From Chitinophagaceae bacterium (GTDB lineage: Bacteria; Bacteroidota; Bacteroidia; Chitinophagales; Chitinophagaceae): a stretch of 64,000 bases of DNA. Location: contig JAGFIS010000036.1 in the NCBI GenBank assembly GCA_024103425.1, forward strand, positions 1-64,000. Reading direction: 5' to 3'. Position 1 is the first letter of the stretch. Each line of letters begins with the position of its first letter. The position numbers were made by a program, and so were the translations under genes. Below are positions 16,831 through 26,599 of the stretch, piece by piece. Below the pieces are notes generated by a model that made no database searches, was not told the origin of the DNA, and saw only the letters and a program-made list of their open reading frames with translations.

Positions 16831-16853
16831 GAGCTCCGTAGGAGCGGTACATC
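16831..16853. repeat. GAGCTCC-GTA-GGAGC palindrome at the mnmE 3' end
   Basis: The short palindrome ends about 5 nt from the mnmE stop codon and could act as a transcript-end hairpin. It belongs to the ACTCC..GGAG family seen at 11.1 and 13.9 kb. Confidence 0.5.
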
Positions 16854-16857
16854 CTTC

Positions 16858-18228
16858 CTATTTGCCGATACAGAATTTACCGAAAATGGTGCCCAGAATA
16901 TCCCTGTCGACTTCAACAACCCCGGTAATCTCACCGAGATAATGCAGGGCGCGGCGGATATCCACTGCAATCAGATCGCCGGAGAGGTTTTGTTTTAAAC
17001 CTGCACGGACGGTATCCAAACTCTCCTTCGTTTTGAGCAATGCTTCGTAGTGACGGGCATTGGTAACAACAGAACCGTCAGACTTCCTACTGCTGATGGC
17101 TTTATGGAAGAGCGCTTCCTGCAGCCAGTGAATGGACTCCCTGTCTTTGGCTGAGATGGCATTCTCAATTTCAGGCACCGGCTTACCTTCTGCCTGCAAT
17201 TTCTTTGTATATGCATCCAGTTTATTATGAATGACGATCATCTTGTTGTGGAAGCGGCTCATCCATCCGGGCTCTTCCTCTTCATCCATCAGATCTTTCA
17301 CATAGATAATGATATCGGCCCTTTCGGCGTTCTGCTTGCTGCGCTCTATCCCGAGATGTTCGATGGTATCGGTAGTATGTTCCCTGATACCTGCAGTGTC
17401 TATCAGTCTGAACAGCACACCTTTGATGTTCAGGGTTTCTTCGATTGTATCGCGCGTAGTGCCGGCAATATCGCTCACGATGGCACGCTCTTCGTTGAGC
17501 AGAGCATTCAACAGGGTACTCTTTCCCGCGTTGGGTTTACCGATAATCGCCACGCTCACACCTTTCTTTATGGCATTGCCGAGAGCGAAGGAATCAATCA
17601 GTCGTGTCACCTTGGTATCAGCCTCATCGATGAGCTTATTGAACTCATCCCTGTCGGCAAACTCTACATCCTCATCAGAGAAGTCGAGCTCCAACTCTAT
17701 CATTGCAGCAAAATGAATCAGCTTATCACGCAGGTCGTTGAGCTCTTTGGAGAAGCCGCCGCGTAACTGGTTCATCGCCGTATCGTGCGCCGATTTCGTT
17801 TCTGCATTGATGATATCCGCTACTGCTTCGGCCTGTGCCAGGTCCATCTTACCATTCAGAAATGCCCGCTGGGTGAACTCTCCTGCCCTCGCAAGGCGCG
17901 CTCCTTTCCTCACCAGGGCATCCAGTACCTGCTGAAGGATAAACGGTGAGCCGTGGCAACTGATCTCTACCACATCTTCTCCGGTAAAACTGTGGGGTTT
18001 CCGGTAAAGGCTCAACACTACTTCGTCCAAAATCTCATTACCGTCTTTGAGCAACCCCACATGCAATGTATTGGGCTGCTGTTCTCTGAGTTGCTTTTGC
18101 GGAAATAGCTGCTGAACGACATCATAAGCAGTATCACCGCTGACGCGGATTACCCCGATACCGCCAATACCCGCGGGGGTGGCAATGGCAGCTATCGTAT
18201 CCTTCCATCCTGATAAATGAGAATGCAT
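16858..18228 (-). CDS. mnmE: tRNA uridine-5-carboxymethylaminomethyl(34) synthesis GTPase MnmE
   Basis: 456 residues. MnmE works with MnmG to modify the wobble uridine of several tRNAs. The N-terminal formyl-tetrahydrofolate-binding domain opens DTIAAIATPAGIGGIGVIRVSG. The inserted G domain carries GKPNAGKST, DIAGTTRDT and DTAGI. The protein ends in the family tail FCIGK, whose Cys is typical. All parts are intact and length is normal. No mnmG is nearby. Confidence 0.97.
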   Translation of the reverse strand: MHSHLSGWKDTIAAIATPAGIGGIGVIRVSGDTAYDVVQQLFPQKQLREQQPNTLHVGLLKDGNEILDEVVLSLYRKPHSFTGEDVVEISCHGSPFILQQVLDALVRKGARLARAGEFTQRAFLNGKMDLAQAEAVADIINAETKSAHDTAMNQLRGGFSKELNDLRDKLIHFAAMIELELDFSDEDVEFADRDEFNKLIDEADTKVTRLIDSFALGNAIKKGVSVAIIGKPNAGKSTLLNALLNEERAIVSDIAGTTRDTIEETLNIKGVLFRLIDTAGIREHTTDTIEHLGIERSKQNAERADIIIYVKDLMDEEEEPGWMSRFHNKMIVIHNKLDAYTKKLQAEGKPVPEIENAISAKDRESIHWLQEALFHKAISSRKSDGSVVTNARHYEALLKTKESLDTVRAGLKQNLSGDLIAVDIRRALHYLGEITGVVEVDRDILGTIFGKFCIGK

Positions 18229-18338
18229 GGCGCAAAGGTAGGATTATCACTTATCCTGTAAGGATATCAGCACGTGGAAACAAGATTTAAGGCATGGAAA
18301 AGAAAAAATATTTTAAAATAAATAGCTTAAAAATTACA

Positions 18339-18346
18339 TATCTTTG
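18339..18346 (+). promoter_or_regulatory. -7 element and leader of the three-gene unknown cluster
   Basis: TATCTTTG lies 104 nt before the first ATG. The leader (about 18353-18450) contains CCTTG..CAAGG and paired GTAC tetramers, but no known riboswitch. Confidence 0.55.
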
Positions 18347-18450
18347 CAGGGTACCCCTCCTTGAACCTGACAAGGATTCCCCCCACGTACAATCAATTTT
18401 GTTTCACACTAAAAAAATCTGCAACCGTGTGTTAGCAGTACTGTATTGCC

Positions 18451-19059
18451 ATGAGTACAACAAAAACAATGGGGGAAAAAGGAGTGATTTTGGTACAACG
18501 TACCCTTTACACCCCACAAAAAGAAACCCGTTTCGTCATCTTCGCCGGAGAAAATTATTCCACAATCATTAGATCCGGAATCGCCAAAGAAAGCACGTCT
18601 GAGCTACTAAAACCCTACCGTGACAAGGGATACAAAACCTGCATTGTGTACTACGATTTTCGTGAAGATGAACCTCAACTGAAACCCGGGCGACATCTTT
18701 TCCGCATAAGAGAGATGCAGGCACAGATCGCCGTGCATAATGCCGATCTCAGGTTTGTCAACCTGGAAGGGGTCGTAAAATGGATTCTCGAGACTGATTA
18801 TTTTAAACCCCGGGTAATTCCCTCCATCGTAACCCGTATTCTTTCAAACACCCGGGCTTATTCTGCATCCGATCTTATAATCGCAATCGCGGAAAACGGC
18901 CATAAGTTAATCAGGGGCCTTTATCACTTTGCCAATAAAACAGATAACCACCTGAATCCTGATGAAAACTGGGAATTGTTTGCCGCAGGACTGCTGGTCG
19001 CCTCAAATATCAAACAGGAACGCAGAGAAGCTGCTTTATTCAAAATCTGCAACAATTAA
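18451..19059 (+). CDS. Unknown protein A of a three-gene cluster
   Basis: 202 residues. There is no signal peptide or membrane helix. The N-terminal part (10-70) looks like alternating strands (GVILVQRTLY, RFVIFAGENYSTIIRSG, KTCIVYYDF). The C-terminal part (100-190) carries RFVNLEGVVKWI, a conserved Pro (124), NGHKLIRGLY (149-158) and NW-ELFAAGLLVAS (173-185). Both parts align with protein B just downstream, and the C-terminal part more weakly with protein C. The start could instead be the ATG at residue 7. I do not recognise the family. A shared promoter and closing terminator suggest one transcript. Confidence 0.7.
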   Translation: MSTTKTMGEKGVILVQRTLYTPQKETRFVIFAGENYSTIIRSGIAKESTSELLKPYRDKGYKTCIVYYDFREDEPQLKPGRHLFRIREMQAQIAVHNADLRFVNLEGVVKWILETDYFKPRVIPSIVTRILSNTRAYSASDLIIAIAENGHKLIRGLYHFANKTDNHLNPDENWELFAAGLLVASNIKQERREAALFKICNN

Positions 19060-19119
19060 AACCTTGTGTTTTCACGCCTATTAAAATGTAAAGTTTCTTA
19101 AACAAAAAATCTTCTTGTC

Positions 19120-19845
19120 ATGAAAACAAAAAAAGAAAAATTACCTGGAGAAATTATGTTAGTCTGCTCCGGTTCCGCATCTTATCGAGAAAGTGGAGGG
19201 TTTATAGTTCTATCAGGAAAAAATTTTGATACAGTTCTCAGATCTGATTCAGGACGCCCTGATTTAAATTCCACAATCAACGACTCAGGAATAGGAAAGG
19301 ATGGTAAGTTGTACTTTGTTTTGTATAAAGGCAAAGTACTTAAAAATCGAGGTCGAGGTGTCTGCACAAACGTGAGGATACCTGATAAGATGTCTGATTT
19401 TGACCAAATGACCATATATCGCTATAGCGGGCGTGAGGCATCTGTCGGGGGGTTAGATCTATTATCCTTATACAGAAAGTGGGAGATGAAAGAAAACGTA
19501 AAGCCTAAGAGTGAATTAAGGTTTGCCGGCTTAGAAGACATTGTAGATTGGATAGCTAATAACAATAGTCTTATAGCAGAAATTATTCCTCAAGTCACTA
19601 TGGAAGTTTTATCGGACGAATGGAATGATCCAAATAAATGTCTTGAGGCATATATCGAGAACAATGGGCATCGTCTTATCCGCAATCTATACAGAGTTGA
19701 CGGCGAAGCTGATATAAACTTAGACCTTGAAAAAAACTGGGATATAGTTGCCGCCGGATTGTTCATTGCCTCCAAAATCAAACAGGAGAAAAAAGTATCG
19801 AAAAAAGCGACACCGACACGAAAGAAATTTGACAACTCTTACTAA
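19120..19845 (+). CDS. Unknown protein B, paralogue of A
   Basis: 241 residues, no export signal. The N-terminal block (11-45: EIMLVCSGSASYRESGGFIV then LSGKNFDTVLRSD) matches A's strand region. An insertion of about 50 residues follows, rich in Gly and charged residues. The C-terminal domain (132-222) has RFAGLEDIVDWI, Pro157, NGHRLIRNLY (182-191) and KNW-DIVAAGLFIASKIKQE, clearly homologous to A. It ends in a basic tail. It starts 60 nt after A and its codon use is more AT-rich than neighbouring housekeeping genes. Function unknown. Confidence 0.7.
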   Translation: MKTKKEKLPGEIMLVCSGSASYRESGGFIVLSGKNFDTVLRSDSGRPDLNSTINDSGIGKDGKLYFVLYKGKVLKNRGRGVCTNVRIPDKMSDFDQMTIYRYSGREASVGGLDLLSLYRKWEMKENVKPKSELRFAGLEDIVDWIANNNSLIAEIIPQVTMEVLSDEWNDPNKCLEAYIENNGHRLIRNLYRVDGEADINLDLEKNWDIVAAGLFIASKIKQEKKVSKKATPTRKKFDNSY

Positions 19846-19860
19846 TTCATCTCTTCCAGA

Positions 19861-20451
19861 ATGAAAAAGCAACAAAAAAATATCATCGTAGTCATTATAA
19901 CACGAAAAGAAGATTTCGCAATCTCCTGGAATGCGTATGAATATCAATGCTCTGTGATGTTCTTTGAAGAAAGCCGGTTGGAAGCGGAAGGATTTCGATC
20001 CGGACCTTTTACTAAGGCTCCGGAAATTATTAAAGCCTTACTGCAGGAGTATCACATTACAGCGATTGGCATTCTTGGAGAAAAAATATGCAGCACTTCT
20101 TACTTCGAAATAAAAGGGTCCATCAGATATGAAATTCGCGGTCACAATATTTATATGGAGACCCAAACCAGTTCTGACGTGAGAAAAAAGCTAAGTGAAA
20201 TAGAACATTTAAGAAACACTATGTTGCCTAAGTTCATGGCAAAAGTATTCAATGCCAGGTATGAAGCTTCCGGGGAAAATTTTATCCACTTTCTGCTGAA
20301 CGAAGGGTTAGTCGAATTTTTAAATTACAGCCCCATATCGAAAGACAAGACATACTTTGACCGGAATCCGAATAGTAGATACGCTCTGGCGATGGCTTTT
20401 TATTTGAAGAACGCTCCGGGTAACCTGCAAAAACAAAATTTACCCGGGTAA
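19861..20451 (+). CDS. Unknown protein C, distant relative of A and B
   Basis: 196 residues, starting 15 nt after B. The N-terminal half has strand-like runs (NIIVVIITRKEDFAISW, YQCSVMFFEE, ITAIGILGE). The C-terminal part (about 118-190) follows the A/B spacing with a Pro (123), a Tyr-Glu-Ala segment, LLNEGLVEFL (145-154) where A and B have NGHxLIRxL, and RYALAMAFYLKNA where they have AAGLxxAS. Homology is weak and judged by eye. The shared end domain in three adjacent genes suggests proteins that bind one another or a common partner. Function unknown. Confidence 0.62.
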   Translation: MKKQQKNIIVVIITRKEDFAISWNAYEYQCSVMFFEESRLEAEGFRSGPFTKAPEIIKALLQEYHITAIGILGEKICSTSYFEIKGSIRYEIRGHNIYMETQTSSDVRKKLSEIEHLRNTMLPKFMAKVFNARYEASGENFIHFLLNEGLVEFLNYSPISKDKTYFDRNPNSRYALAMAFYLKNAPGNLQKQNLPG

Positions 20452-20503
20452 ACCCAGCAGGACTTTTCAGTAAGTCAGGTTATTCATCCGCGATGTATTA
20501 AAC

Positions 20504-20537
20504 AACAGCCGCCCTTCAACGAGCGGCTGTTTTCTTT
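20504..20537 (+). terminator. Terminator closing the three-gene cluster
   Basis: The AACAGCCGC/GCGGCTGTT stem is followed by TTCTTTT. It could also serve the convergent BNR-protein gene less well. Confidence 0.8.
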
Positions 20538-20572
20538 TATATCTGACTGCAATTATCTGTCACTCTCAACTG

Positions 20573-23500
20573 TTATCCTTTGACGTGTATCACAGGCACT
20601 GAACTTTCGTGAATCAATTTGTTCAGTTTATTGACATCAGTATTCAATACATTTTTCCACTTATTTAACTGCTCATCAATCTGCGGAACGAGTTCGTTGT
20701 AAGCGTCCCTTGCCTGCTTGGGCAATCCTGCTTCGCCTGATGATGCAACCCTGTAAATGCTCGACAACTTATCGTCTAACTTGATGGGGAAGTTCAGTAC
20801 ATCCTGACTACTCTTAGCTTTTGTCTGATGCAGTGCTTCTTCAATACCGGTAATTTCTTTCTGAATACTGCTGATCTGATCTTTGATATCTTTGGGCATG
20901 TCTTTACCTGTTCTCGAACTAAAGTCGTTCATCTGCTGCCGCAGATCGCGGATATTCTTAATCGCATTCATTACCTCAGAGAATTTGTCTCTTAGCTTAA
21001 TCTGGAAATCAAACTGCTCCTGATACTCTGCCAGCGTTGTCTTGTAATTCGGATTGGGTAGAATAGTGAAGGGTACTTCCACAGAATCTGTTCCCGCTTT
21101 GAACTTTGCAAAATATTCTCCCGGGGCAGCCTTAGGTGAACCGATGAAGCCATTCCAGAGAATGAGCCCGTTCACTCTTTCTGCCGGCGGGTAGTTCATA
21201 TCCCAGACAAACTGATTCATCCCCTGATCAGCACTGACTGTGGCGGTTGCCCCACCGCCTCCGCCGGGGAATCCTCCAAACTGTGCCGGTGTGCCTCCCG
21301 CAGGTGCACTACCTCCACCACTTCTGAAAGTCCTGATTTCCTTTTTATTCTTATCCATTATTGTAACCGAAACCTTGTCTGCGTTCTTCAGGTAATAGTT
21401 GAATACTACCCCATTCGGTGGGTTTTTACCCATCGCATTCATATTCACATTGCCGAAGCCCCGAAAGAAGCGGCCGCCACCGCCGAAACGGTATGCGGGG
21501 ATGACCGTGAACACATGCAGATTCTGATCGAGTACCTCGTCTTTCTTTTCCTGCAAAACAGTAAGATCATCCAAAACGTAGAGACTTCTCCCCTGGGTCC
21601 CAACAATAAGGTCGTTGTTTTTAATGGCCAGGTCAACTACTGATACAATAGGCATATTCAACTGGAAGGGTTTCCAGTGAGCGCCATCATCATAAGAGAT
21701 ATACATGCCGTATTCCGTACCGGCATAGAGTAATCCCGGACGTTTTCGATCGGCTCTTAGTGCTCTTGCAAAGTGCATCGGATCGATACCGTTCACTATA
21801 AGCTTCCATGTCTTACCGTAATCTTCTGTTTTATAGATGTACGATTTATAGTCGTCTAATTTATACCTCGTCCCGACGAAATAGGCTGCACCTTTCTTGA
21901 ACGGATCTACTTCAATACAGTTCCACATCATCCACTCCGGAGCATCTTTTGGTGTCACATTTTCCCAGTTCTTTCCTCCGTCGCGGCTCACAGAGATAAC
22001 ACCATCGTCACTGCCTGTCCACAATAAATCTTTCTCTACCCAGCTTTCGGTAGCATAGAAGATCGTGCAATAATATTCCACGCTGGTATTATCCTTAGTG
22101 ATAGGTCCGCCACTGGATCCCTGCCTGCTCTTATCGTTTGTAGTAAGATCAGGAGAAATCATTTCCCAGGACCTTCCTTCGTTTTCTGTTACAAACAGAT
22201 GATTGCCCGCTGCATACAAACGTTTAGGATTATGCGGAGAGAAGAAAATCGGATAGTTCCACTGGAAACGGTATTTGGCAGCCTCAGCTCCTGCACCCAT
22301 ATTATCTATCGGCCAGATATTGATCATGCGGCTTTCTCCGGTGCGCAGATCAAGGCGCTGTAAAAGTCCCTGGTAGTTACCTCCGTATGTGATTTCAGGA
22401 TCAGAAGGATCAGCTACAATATAACCACTCTCGCTTCCTGCCACATTCTGCAGGTCTGATTGTGTAATGCCTATCCCCGCCGTACGACTTTTCAGCCGGT
22501 AGGCGCCGTTATCCTGCTGGGCAAAAAGGATGTTATAAGGAAAAGAATTATCTGTGCTGAGCCTGTAGGTTTCAACCGTCGGCTGGTTCATCATAGTACT
22601 CCATGTGGCACCTCCGTCAAAAGTCACCTGTCCGCCACCGTCGTCGCCCACAATCATCCTGTTTCCATCCGTAGGATCAATCCATAAATCATGGTGATCG
22701 CTGTGGGGTGTACGAACACTCTGGAAGGTACGTCCGCCATCTGTACTGCGCATAAAACCAACATTCGGACAATATACCTTATTCTCGTTATGAGGATCGA
22801 CAAAAACTTTTGTATAATACCATGCGCGCTGGCGGATATTGTTATCACTGTTGGTCAGCGTCCAGGTCTCGCCGCCGTCATTACTCATAAATAATCCGCC
22901 GTTTTGATTTTCTATTATTGAATACACTTTATCTGTATTGCTCGGAGCTACTGCCACCCCTACGATACCCCATGTACCTTTGGGCAATCCCTTGTTGGCA
23001 GAAACATTCTTCCATGTTTCGCCACCATCAGTACTCTTCCAGAGTCCGCTGCCTTCTCCGCCACTCTCGAGCGAATAAGGTGTTCTGATCAACCGCCACA
23101 TGCCTGCATACAACACTTTCGGATTTCCGGGCTCCATAACAAGATCACTGCAAGCCGTAAGATCGTTTACAAATAAAACCCTCTTCCACGTTTTACCGCC
23201 ATCGGTTGTTTTATAAACACCACGCTCTTCATTCGGTCCGAAAAGATGTCCCATCACCGCAGCCCAAACGATATCCGGATTCTTTGGATGGATAATAAGC
23301 CGTATGATATGCCGGCCATCTTTCAGCCCTATGTTCCTCCACGTCTTACCACCGTCATCTGTACGGTAAACACCCTCGATACTTTCACTCACATTTCCAC
23401 GCACTGTATTTTCTCCGCCTCCCACATAGATAATATCCTCATCCGTGGGTGCAACGGCAATTGCACCAATACCACCACCGATATATTTATCGGCAATACT

Positions 23501-23770
23501 CACCCAGTTAGCACCGCCATCCGTAGTCTTGAACACACCGCCACCAACACCGCCAAAATAGAATGTGTTTTTATTCGTATAACTACCGGCTACGGCCGCA
23601 CTACGTCCACCGACAAACGGACCAATAAGCCTGTAATTTAGTTTAGAAAACAAAACAGAATCGGTATCGACAGCAGTAGTGCTTTTTGTCTGTACTGCAG
23701 TGGATTTCTTCTTTTGTGCGTTTGCTGAGAAGGCTGCAAAAAGGATAAGTAGCAATAAGGCTTTTCTCAT
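20573..23770 (-). CDS. Secreted BNR/sortilin-type beta-propeller protein
   Basis: 1065 residues from the ATG at 23770, which begins a signal peptide (MRKALLLLILFAAFSANA). The open frame extends 40 codons further upstream without such a signal. Many Asp-box/BNR repeats of the form DGGxTW are visible (TTDGGANW, DDGGKTWR, STDGGETWK, SRDGGKNWE), as in the VPS10/sialidase-like propellers annotated WD40/YVTN/BNR-like. A glycine-rich stretch and a helical C-terminal region follow. Such proteins are common in Bacteroidota and usually lack a proven substrate. It lies 127 nt after a secreted metalloprotease in the same direction, perhaps one operon. Confidence 0.85.
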   Translation of the reverse strand: MRKALLLLILFAAFSANAQKKKSTAVQTKSTTAVDTDSVLFSKLNYRLIGPFVGGRSAAVAGSYTNKNTFYFGGVGGGVFKTTDGGANWVSIADKYIGGGIGAIAVAPTDEDIIYVGGGENTVRGNVSESIEGVYRTDDGGKTWRNIGLKDGRHIIRLIIHPKNPDIVWAAVMGHLFGPNEERGVYKTTDGGKTWKRVLFVNDLTACSDLVMEPGNPKVLYAGMWRLIRTPYSLESGGEGSGLWKSTDGGETWKNVSANKGLPKGTWGIVGVAVAPSNTDKVYSIIENQNGGLFMSNDGGETWTLTNSDNNIRQRAWYYTKVFVDPHNENKVYCPNVGFMRSTDGGRTFQSVRTPHSDHHDLWIDPTDGNRMIVGDDGGGQVTFDGGATWSTMMNQPTVETYRLSTDNSFPYNILFAQQDNGAYRLKSRTAGIGITQSDLQNVAGSESGYIVADPSDPEITYGGNYQGLLQRLDLRTGESRMINIWPIDNMGAGAEAAKYRFQWNYPIFFSPHNPKRLYAAGNHLFVTENEGRSWEMISPDLTTNDKSRQGSSGGPITKDNTSVEYYCTIFYATESWVEKDLLWTGSDDGVISVSRDGGKNWENVTPKDAPEWMMWNCIEVDPFKKGAAYFVGTRYKLDDYKSYIYKTEDYGKTWKLIVNGIDPMHFARALRADRKRPGLLYAGTEYGMYISYDDGAHWKPFQLNMPIVSVVDLAIKNNDLIVGTQGRSLYVLDDLTVLQEKKDEVLDQNLHVFTVIPAYRFGGGGRFFRGFGNVNMNAMGKNPPNGVVFNYYLKNADKVSVTIMDKNKKEIRTFRSGGGSAPAGGTPAQFGGFPGGGGGATATVSADQGMNQFVWDMNYPPAERVNGLILWNGFIGSPKAAPGEYFAKFKAGTDSVEVPFTILPNPNYKTTLAEYQEQFDFQIKLRDKFSEVMNAIKNIRDLRQQMNDFSSRTGKDMPKDIKDQISSIQKEITGIEEALHQTKAKSSQDVLNFPIKLDDKLSSIYRVASSGEAGLPKQARDAYNELVPQIDEQLNKWKNVLNTDVNKLNKLIHESSVPVIHVKG

Positions 23771-23896
23771 AATATGAATTTTAGAATTGTGATTGGATAT
23801 AGAGGTTTTTAAAGGTAGATATTTTAAGAAAGTTCCCGATAGAAAATTTATGTACGGTAACGTATCCGTTCTGCCAGTATTCCAATTCACTTCCTC

Positions 23897-26335
23897 CTAA
23901 TCATCCCAACCGATCGGTGCTCCCGGCGGCATTTCGGAGTGCAACGTCGGTGTTGCCTTTTCGGGAGATTTCATCCTTTCCAAAGCCAGCATCAGATGTG
24001 CCTTGTAAGTATCGCTGATGTCTTCTTTCAATTTTGATTTGATAAAGTCTTTAAGGTCTGCAAGTTCTTTAAGAGCAATTGCTTTTACCATAAAGCTGTT
24101 ACGGTCGTTGATGCTTGCTGATAGCAGGTAGGTCAGCAGTATCTGTTCTGTCTGCATCTGGATCAATCCTTCCATGCCGCTTCTTCTTTCAGCCATCCAG
24201 GTTTTATCAATCAGCTTCGCCATCATATCGCCTGCACCCAGCCCTCCGTTGCGCGCTTCAAACTGTACCATACGGTTAAGCCTTTCAGAATTGAACAGGA
24301 ACGACAACGGAAAATCTACAGCTGCTTCTGCAGGCGTCAGGGCATCAAAGGCACGTCCTGTTTTCTTTGGAAACAATTCCTGTGAAAAGCGGTAACCCGA
24401 AGGTCGGGGTGGAATTAATTTCAAAATTCTTTCGGGTAATACCAATACATCCGGACTTATGCACTTGATGATTTCATTAAGTGCCCTCTCCTGTTCTTCC
24501 CGGCTGACAGGCTCTGTAATCATACGGCCATCTCCCTTCAGCGTGTAGGTATAGTACATACCGCCGACTGTTTTAGTGGCTGCTTCCAACTGATATCTGT
24601 GGAACAGGTATACAGGCACCAACACATCTTCGAGCATCGCCATTGGTGTGCCAGGACGTATATTATTCTCTCCAAATTTTGCCAGTGCTACCTCGCGCAC
24701 TTTCATCACATTTTTAAGTTCGTCAACAGCATTCACACCCACATCCCACAAGTGTACCTGCGGATGCATGCTTCCGGCAGGACGGGCGTCATTATCAGGC
24801 AGAAACTGAATATTTTTCTTCTGCGCATCATCGAGAATCTTGTTGAGTGCTGCCTCAACATTTGTTCCTTTCGGAAAATCCTGATAGCCCCAATTGATGG
24901 CAACTTTATCCCATTCGCCCACTCCAACACCATAGGCATTATCCAACACGATTTCTCCTTTGCCGTTAAGGGTCACTGCCGGAGGTGGGTAATCCATCAC
25001 ACTGGCATTGCCGTTGGCACTGGCTATATAATTATGTTGCAAACCGAGGGTATGCCCCATTTCGTGTGCAGACAATTGCCGTAAACGGGCTAAAGCCATA
25101 GTAAGCATTTTATCATCTTTCGGCATTCCATTTTCAAACGGAGCCAGCAGGCCTTGTGCAATGAGATAATCCTGACGTACACGTAAGGAGCCTAAGGACA
25201 CATTGCCTTTGATGATTTCTCCAGTTCGTGGATCGACCACCGAAGCTCCATAACTCCATCCGCGTGTAGAACGGTGTACCCAGTTGATCATATTATAGCG
25301 GATATCCATCGGGTCGGCACCATCAGGCAGAATCTTCACCTGAAGTGCGTTGATATATCCCGCTGCCTCAAACGCTTTATTCCACCACGAAGCACCCTCG
25401 AGTAGTGCGCTTCGGATAGGCTCGGGAGTACCATTGTCGATGTAATAGACAATCGGCTTCACAGGCTCGCTCTTTGCCGCATTCGGATTCTTCTTTTTCA
25501 AACGGTGGCGACTAATAAAATACTTGTTGATCGATTCTGATACCGGAGTACTGTAATCCATATACGAAATACCAAAGTATCCTGAGCGTGGATCTAAAAC
25601 ACGCGGCTCATAATCACTATCAGGTAACTGCACCAATGAATGGTGCATGCGCAATGTGATCGCATCAGTGGACGGAGCAACAGAACGCACGAACTGTCCT
25701 ACCGTTCCGTCTGTATTAACCAATGTGATGGTTACAGCAATCTCTGAGTTGTATGGGAAGTTCTTCGTATCAGGGAGGTAGAGCACCGATCTGCTTTTAT
25801 CTAACGAATAATTGCCCTGCCTGCCTGAACGCAGGCGTCCTGCAACATTCATCACATCACGTACAATAAAATCTGTCGCATCCACGAGATACCTGCTGCC
25901 GGTTTCCGCAGCAACCGTAAAGCCCCATACAGTTGATTGCGCAAATGACTCTTCAACTGCTTTCCGCTCGTTGGCATCTTCTGTTATAGCGCGGAAAGAA
26001 TAATTCGGCTGCACCAACATTATCTTCGGACCGGTCTTTTCAAATCTTACTACTTTATCAAATCCCTGCAAGCCACGGTCGAGACCGACATCGTTAGAAC
26101 CCAGTCCGCCGGGCAGCGAAGCATGATATAAAAACTCCGTTCCCAGTTTATCTACTTCCAGAAAAATCTTTCCCGTCGATTCCTCCCAGTAAAAGTTGAA
26201 GTATCCGTCGTACTTCTTCATGTCTTTTACCTTGTCGGCAATGGAAGGAATGGTCTGTTTAGCGCTGTTTTGGTTTTGGGCGAATGTTACTCCCGAAAAG
26301 ATTATCAGGACGACGATAATGTATATCCTTTTCAT
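23897..26335 (-). CDS. Secreted zinc-dependent metalloprotease (DUF5117/DUF4953 type)
   Basis: 812 residues from MKRIYIIVVLI; an ATG two codons earlier is also possible. The signal peptide ends FSGVTFA. The metzincin zinc motif HEMGHTLGLQH is visible (H426, H430, H436 counted from the earlier ATG), with Glu427 as the catalytic base. DUF5117/DUF5118-like N-terminal segments such as FLYHASLPGGLGSNDVGLDRG are visible. It is predicted to act outside the inner membrane; the substrate is unknown. It sits directly upstream of the BNR propeller gene. Confidence 0.88.
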   Translation of the reverse strand: MKRIYIIVVLIIFSGVTFAQNQNSAKQTIPSIADKVKDMKKYDGYFNFYWEESTGKIFLEVDKLGTEFLYHASLPGGLGSNDVGLDRGLQGFDKVVRFEKTGPKIMLVQPNYSFRAITEDANERKAVEESFAQSTVWGFTVAAETGSRYLVDATDFIVRDVMNVAGRLRSGRQGNYSLDKSRSVLYLPDTKNFPYNSEIAVTITLVNTDGTVGQFVRSVAPSTDAITLRMHHSLVQLPDSDYEPRVLDPRSGYFGISYMDYSTPVSESINKYFISRHRLKKKNPNAAKSEPVKPIVYYIDNGTPEPIRSALLEGASWWNKAFEAAGYINALQVKILPDGADPMDIRYNMINWVHRSTRGWSYGASVVDPRTGEIIKGNVSLGSLRVRQDYLIAQGLLAPFENGMPKDDKMLTMALARLRQLSAHEMGHTLGLQHNYIASANGNASVMDYPPPAVTLNGKGEIVLDNAYGVGVGEWDKVAINWGYQDFPKGTNVEAALNKILDDAQKKNIQFLPDNDARPAGSMHPQVHLWDVGVNAVDELKNVMKVREVALAKFGENNIRPGTPMAMLEDVLVPVYLFHRYQLEAATKTVGGMYYTYTLKGDGRMITEPVSREEQERALNEIIKCISPDVLVLPERILKLIPPRPSGYRFSQELFPKKTGRAFDALTPAEAAVDFPLSFLFNSERLNRMVQFEARNGGLGAGDMMAKLIDKTWMAERRSGMEGLIQMQTEQILLTYLLSASINDRNSFMVKAIALKELADLKDFIKSKLKEDISDTYKAHLMLALERMKSPEKATPTLHSEMPPGAPIGWDD

Positions 26336-26457
26336 AAGCATCGATTTTTGATGCAGTTAAGGTAAGGAAATTTGAGTTTTCGCCTTCGGCGAGTTTGAGG
26401 CTTGAGGTTTAAGGTTCGGGGTTCGGGGTTAAAGTGTTCATGCCTGAATAATGTGGA

Positions 26458-26577
26458 CCGCCCAAATAAACAAATAAATCCGCCACGGCGGACAGGCGCA
26501 TAAACGAATAGACCTTCTCCCGTTCGTGGTTCACAGTTCGTGGTTCACAGTTCGTGGTTCACAGTTCGTAGTTCGGA
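26458..26577. repeat. Dispersed repeat, inverted copy of one at 54.2 kb, plus 14-bp tandem repeat
   Basis: Bases 26458-26510 are nearly the reverse complement of 54245-54297, including the palindrome TCCGCC-AC-GGCGGA. Bases 26522-26577 are four head-to-tail copies of GTTCGTGGTTCACA, the last diverged. The complementary wording GAACCACGAAC fills 54.0-54.4 kb. Confidence 0.75.
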
Positions 26578-26599
26578 GTTAATGTTTCGGTTTAGTTCT

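Noticed and set aside
17227..17766. 179-codon open frame antisense to mnmE
   Set aside because: Shadow of a certain gene, with no promoter or family likeness.
18351..18393. GAACCTGA plus CCTTG..AAGG resembling part of a TPP riboswitch
   Set aside because: The 5' half (CTGAGA and its helices) cannot be present because the predicted transcript starts just before it, and the genes are not thiamine genes.
18294..18572. 92-codon frame overlapping the start of unknown protein A
   Set aside because: It begins before the promoter and overlaps the better-supported gene in another frame.
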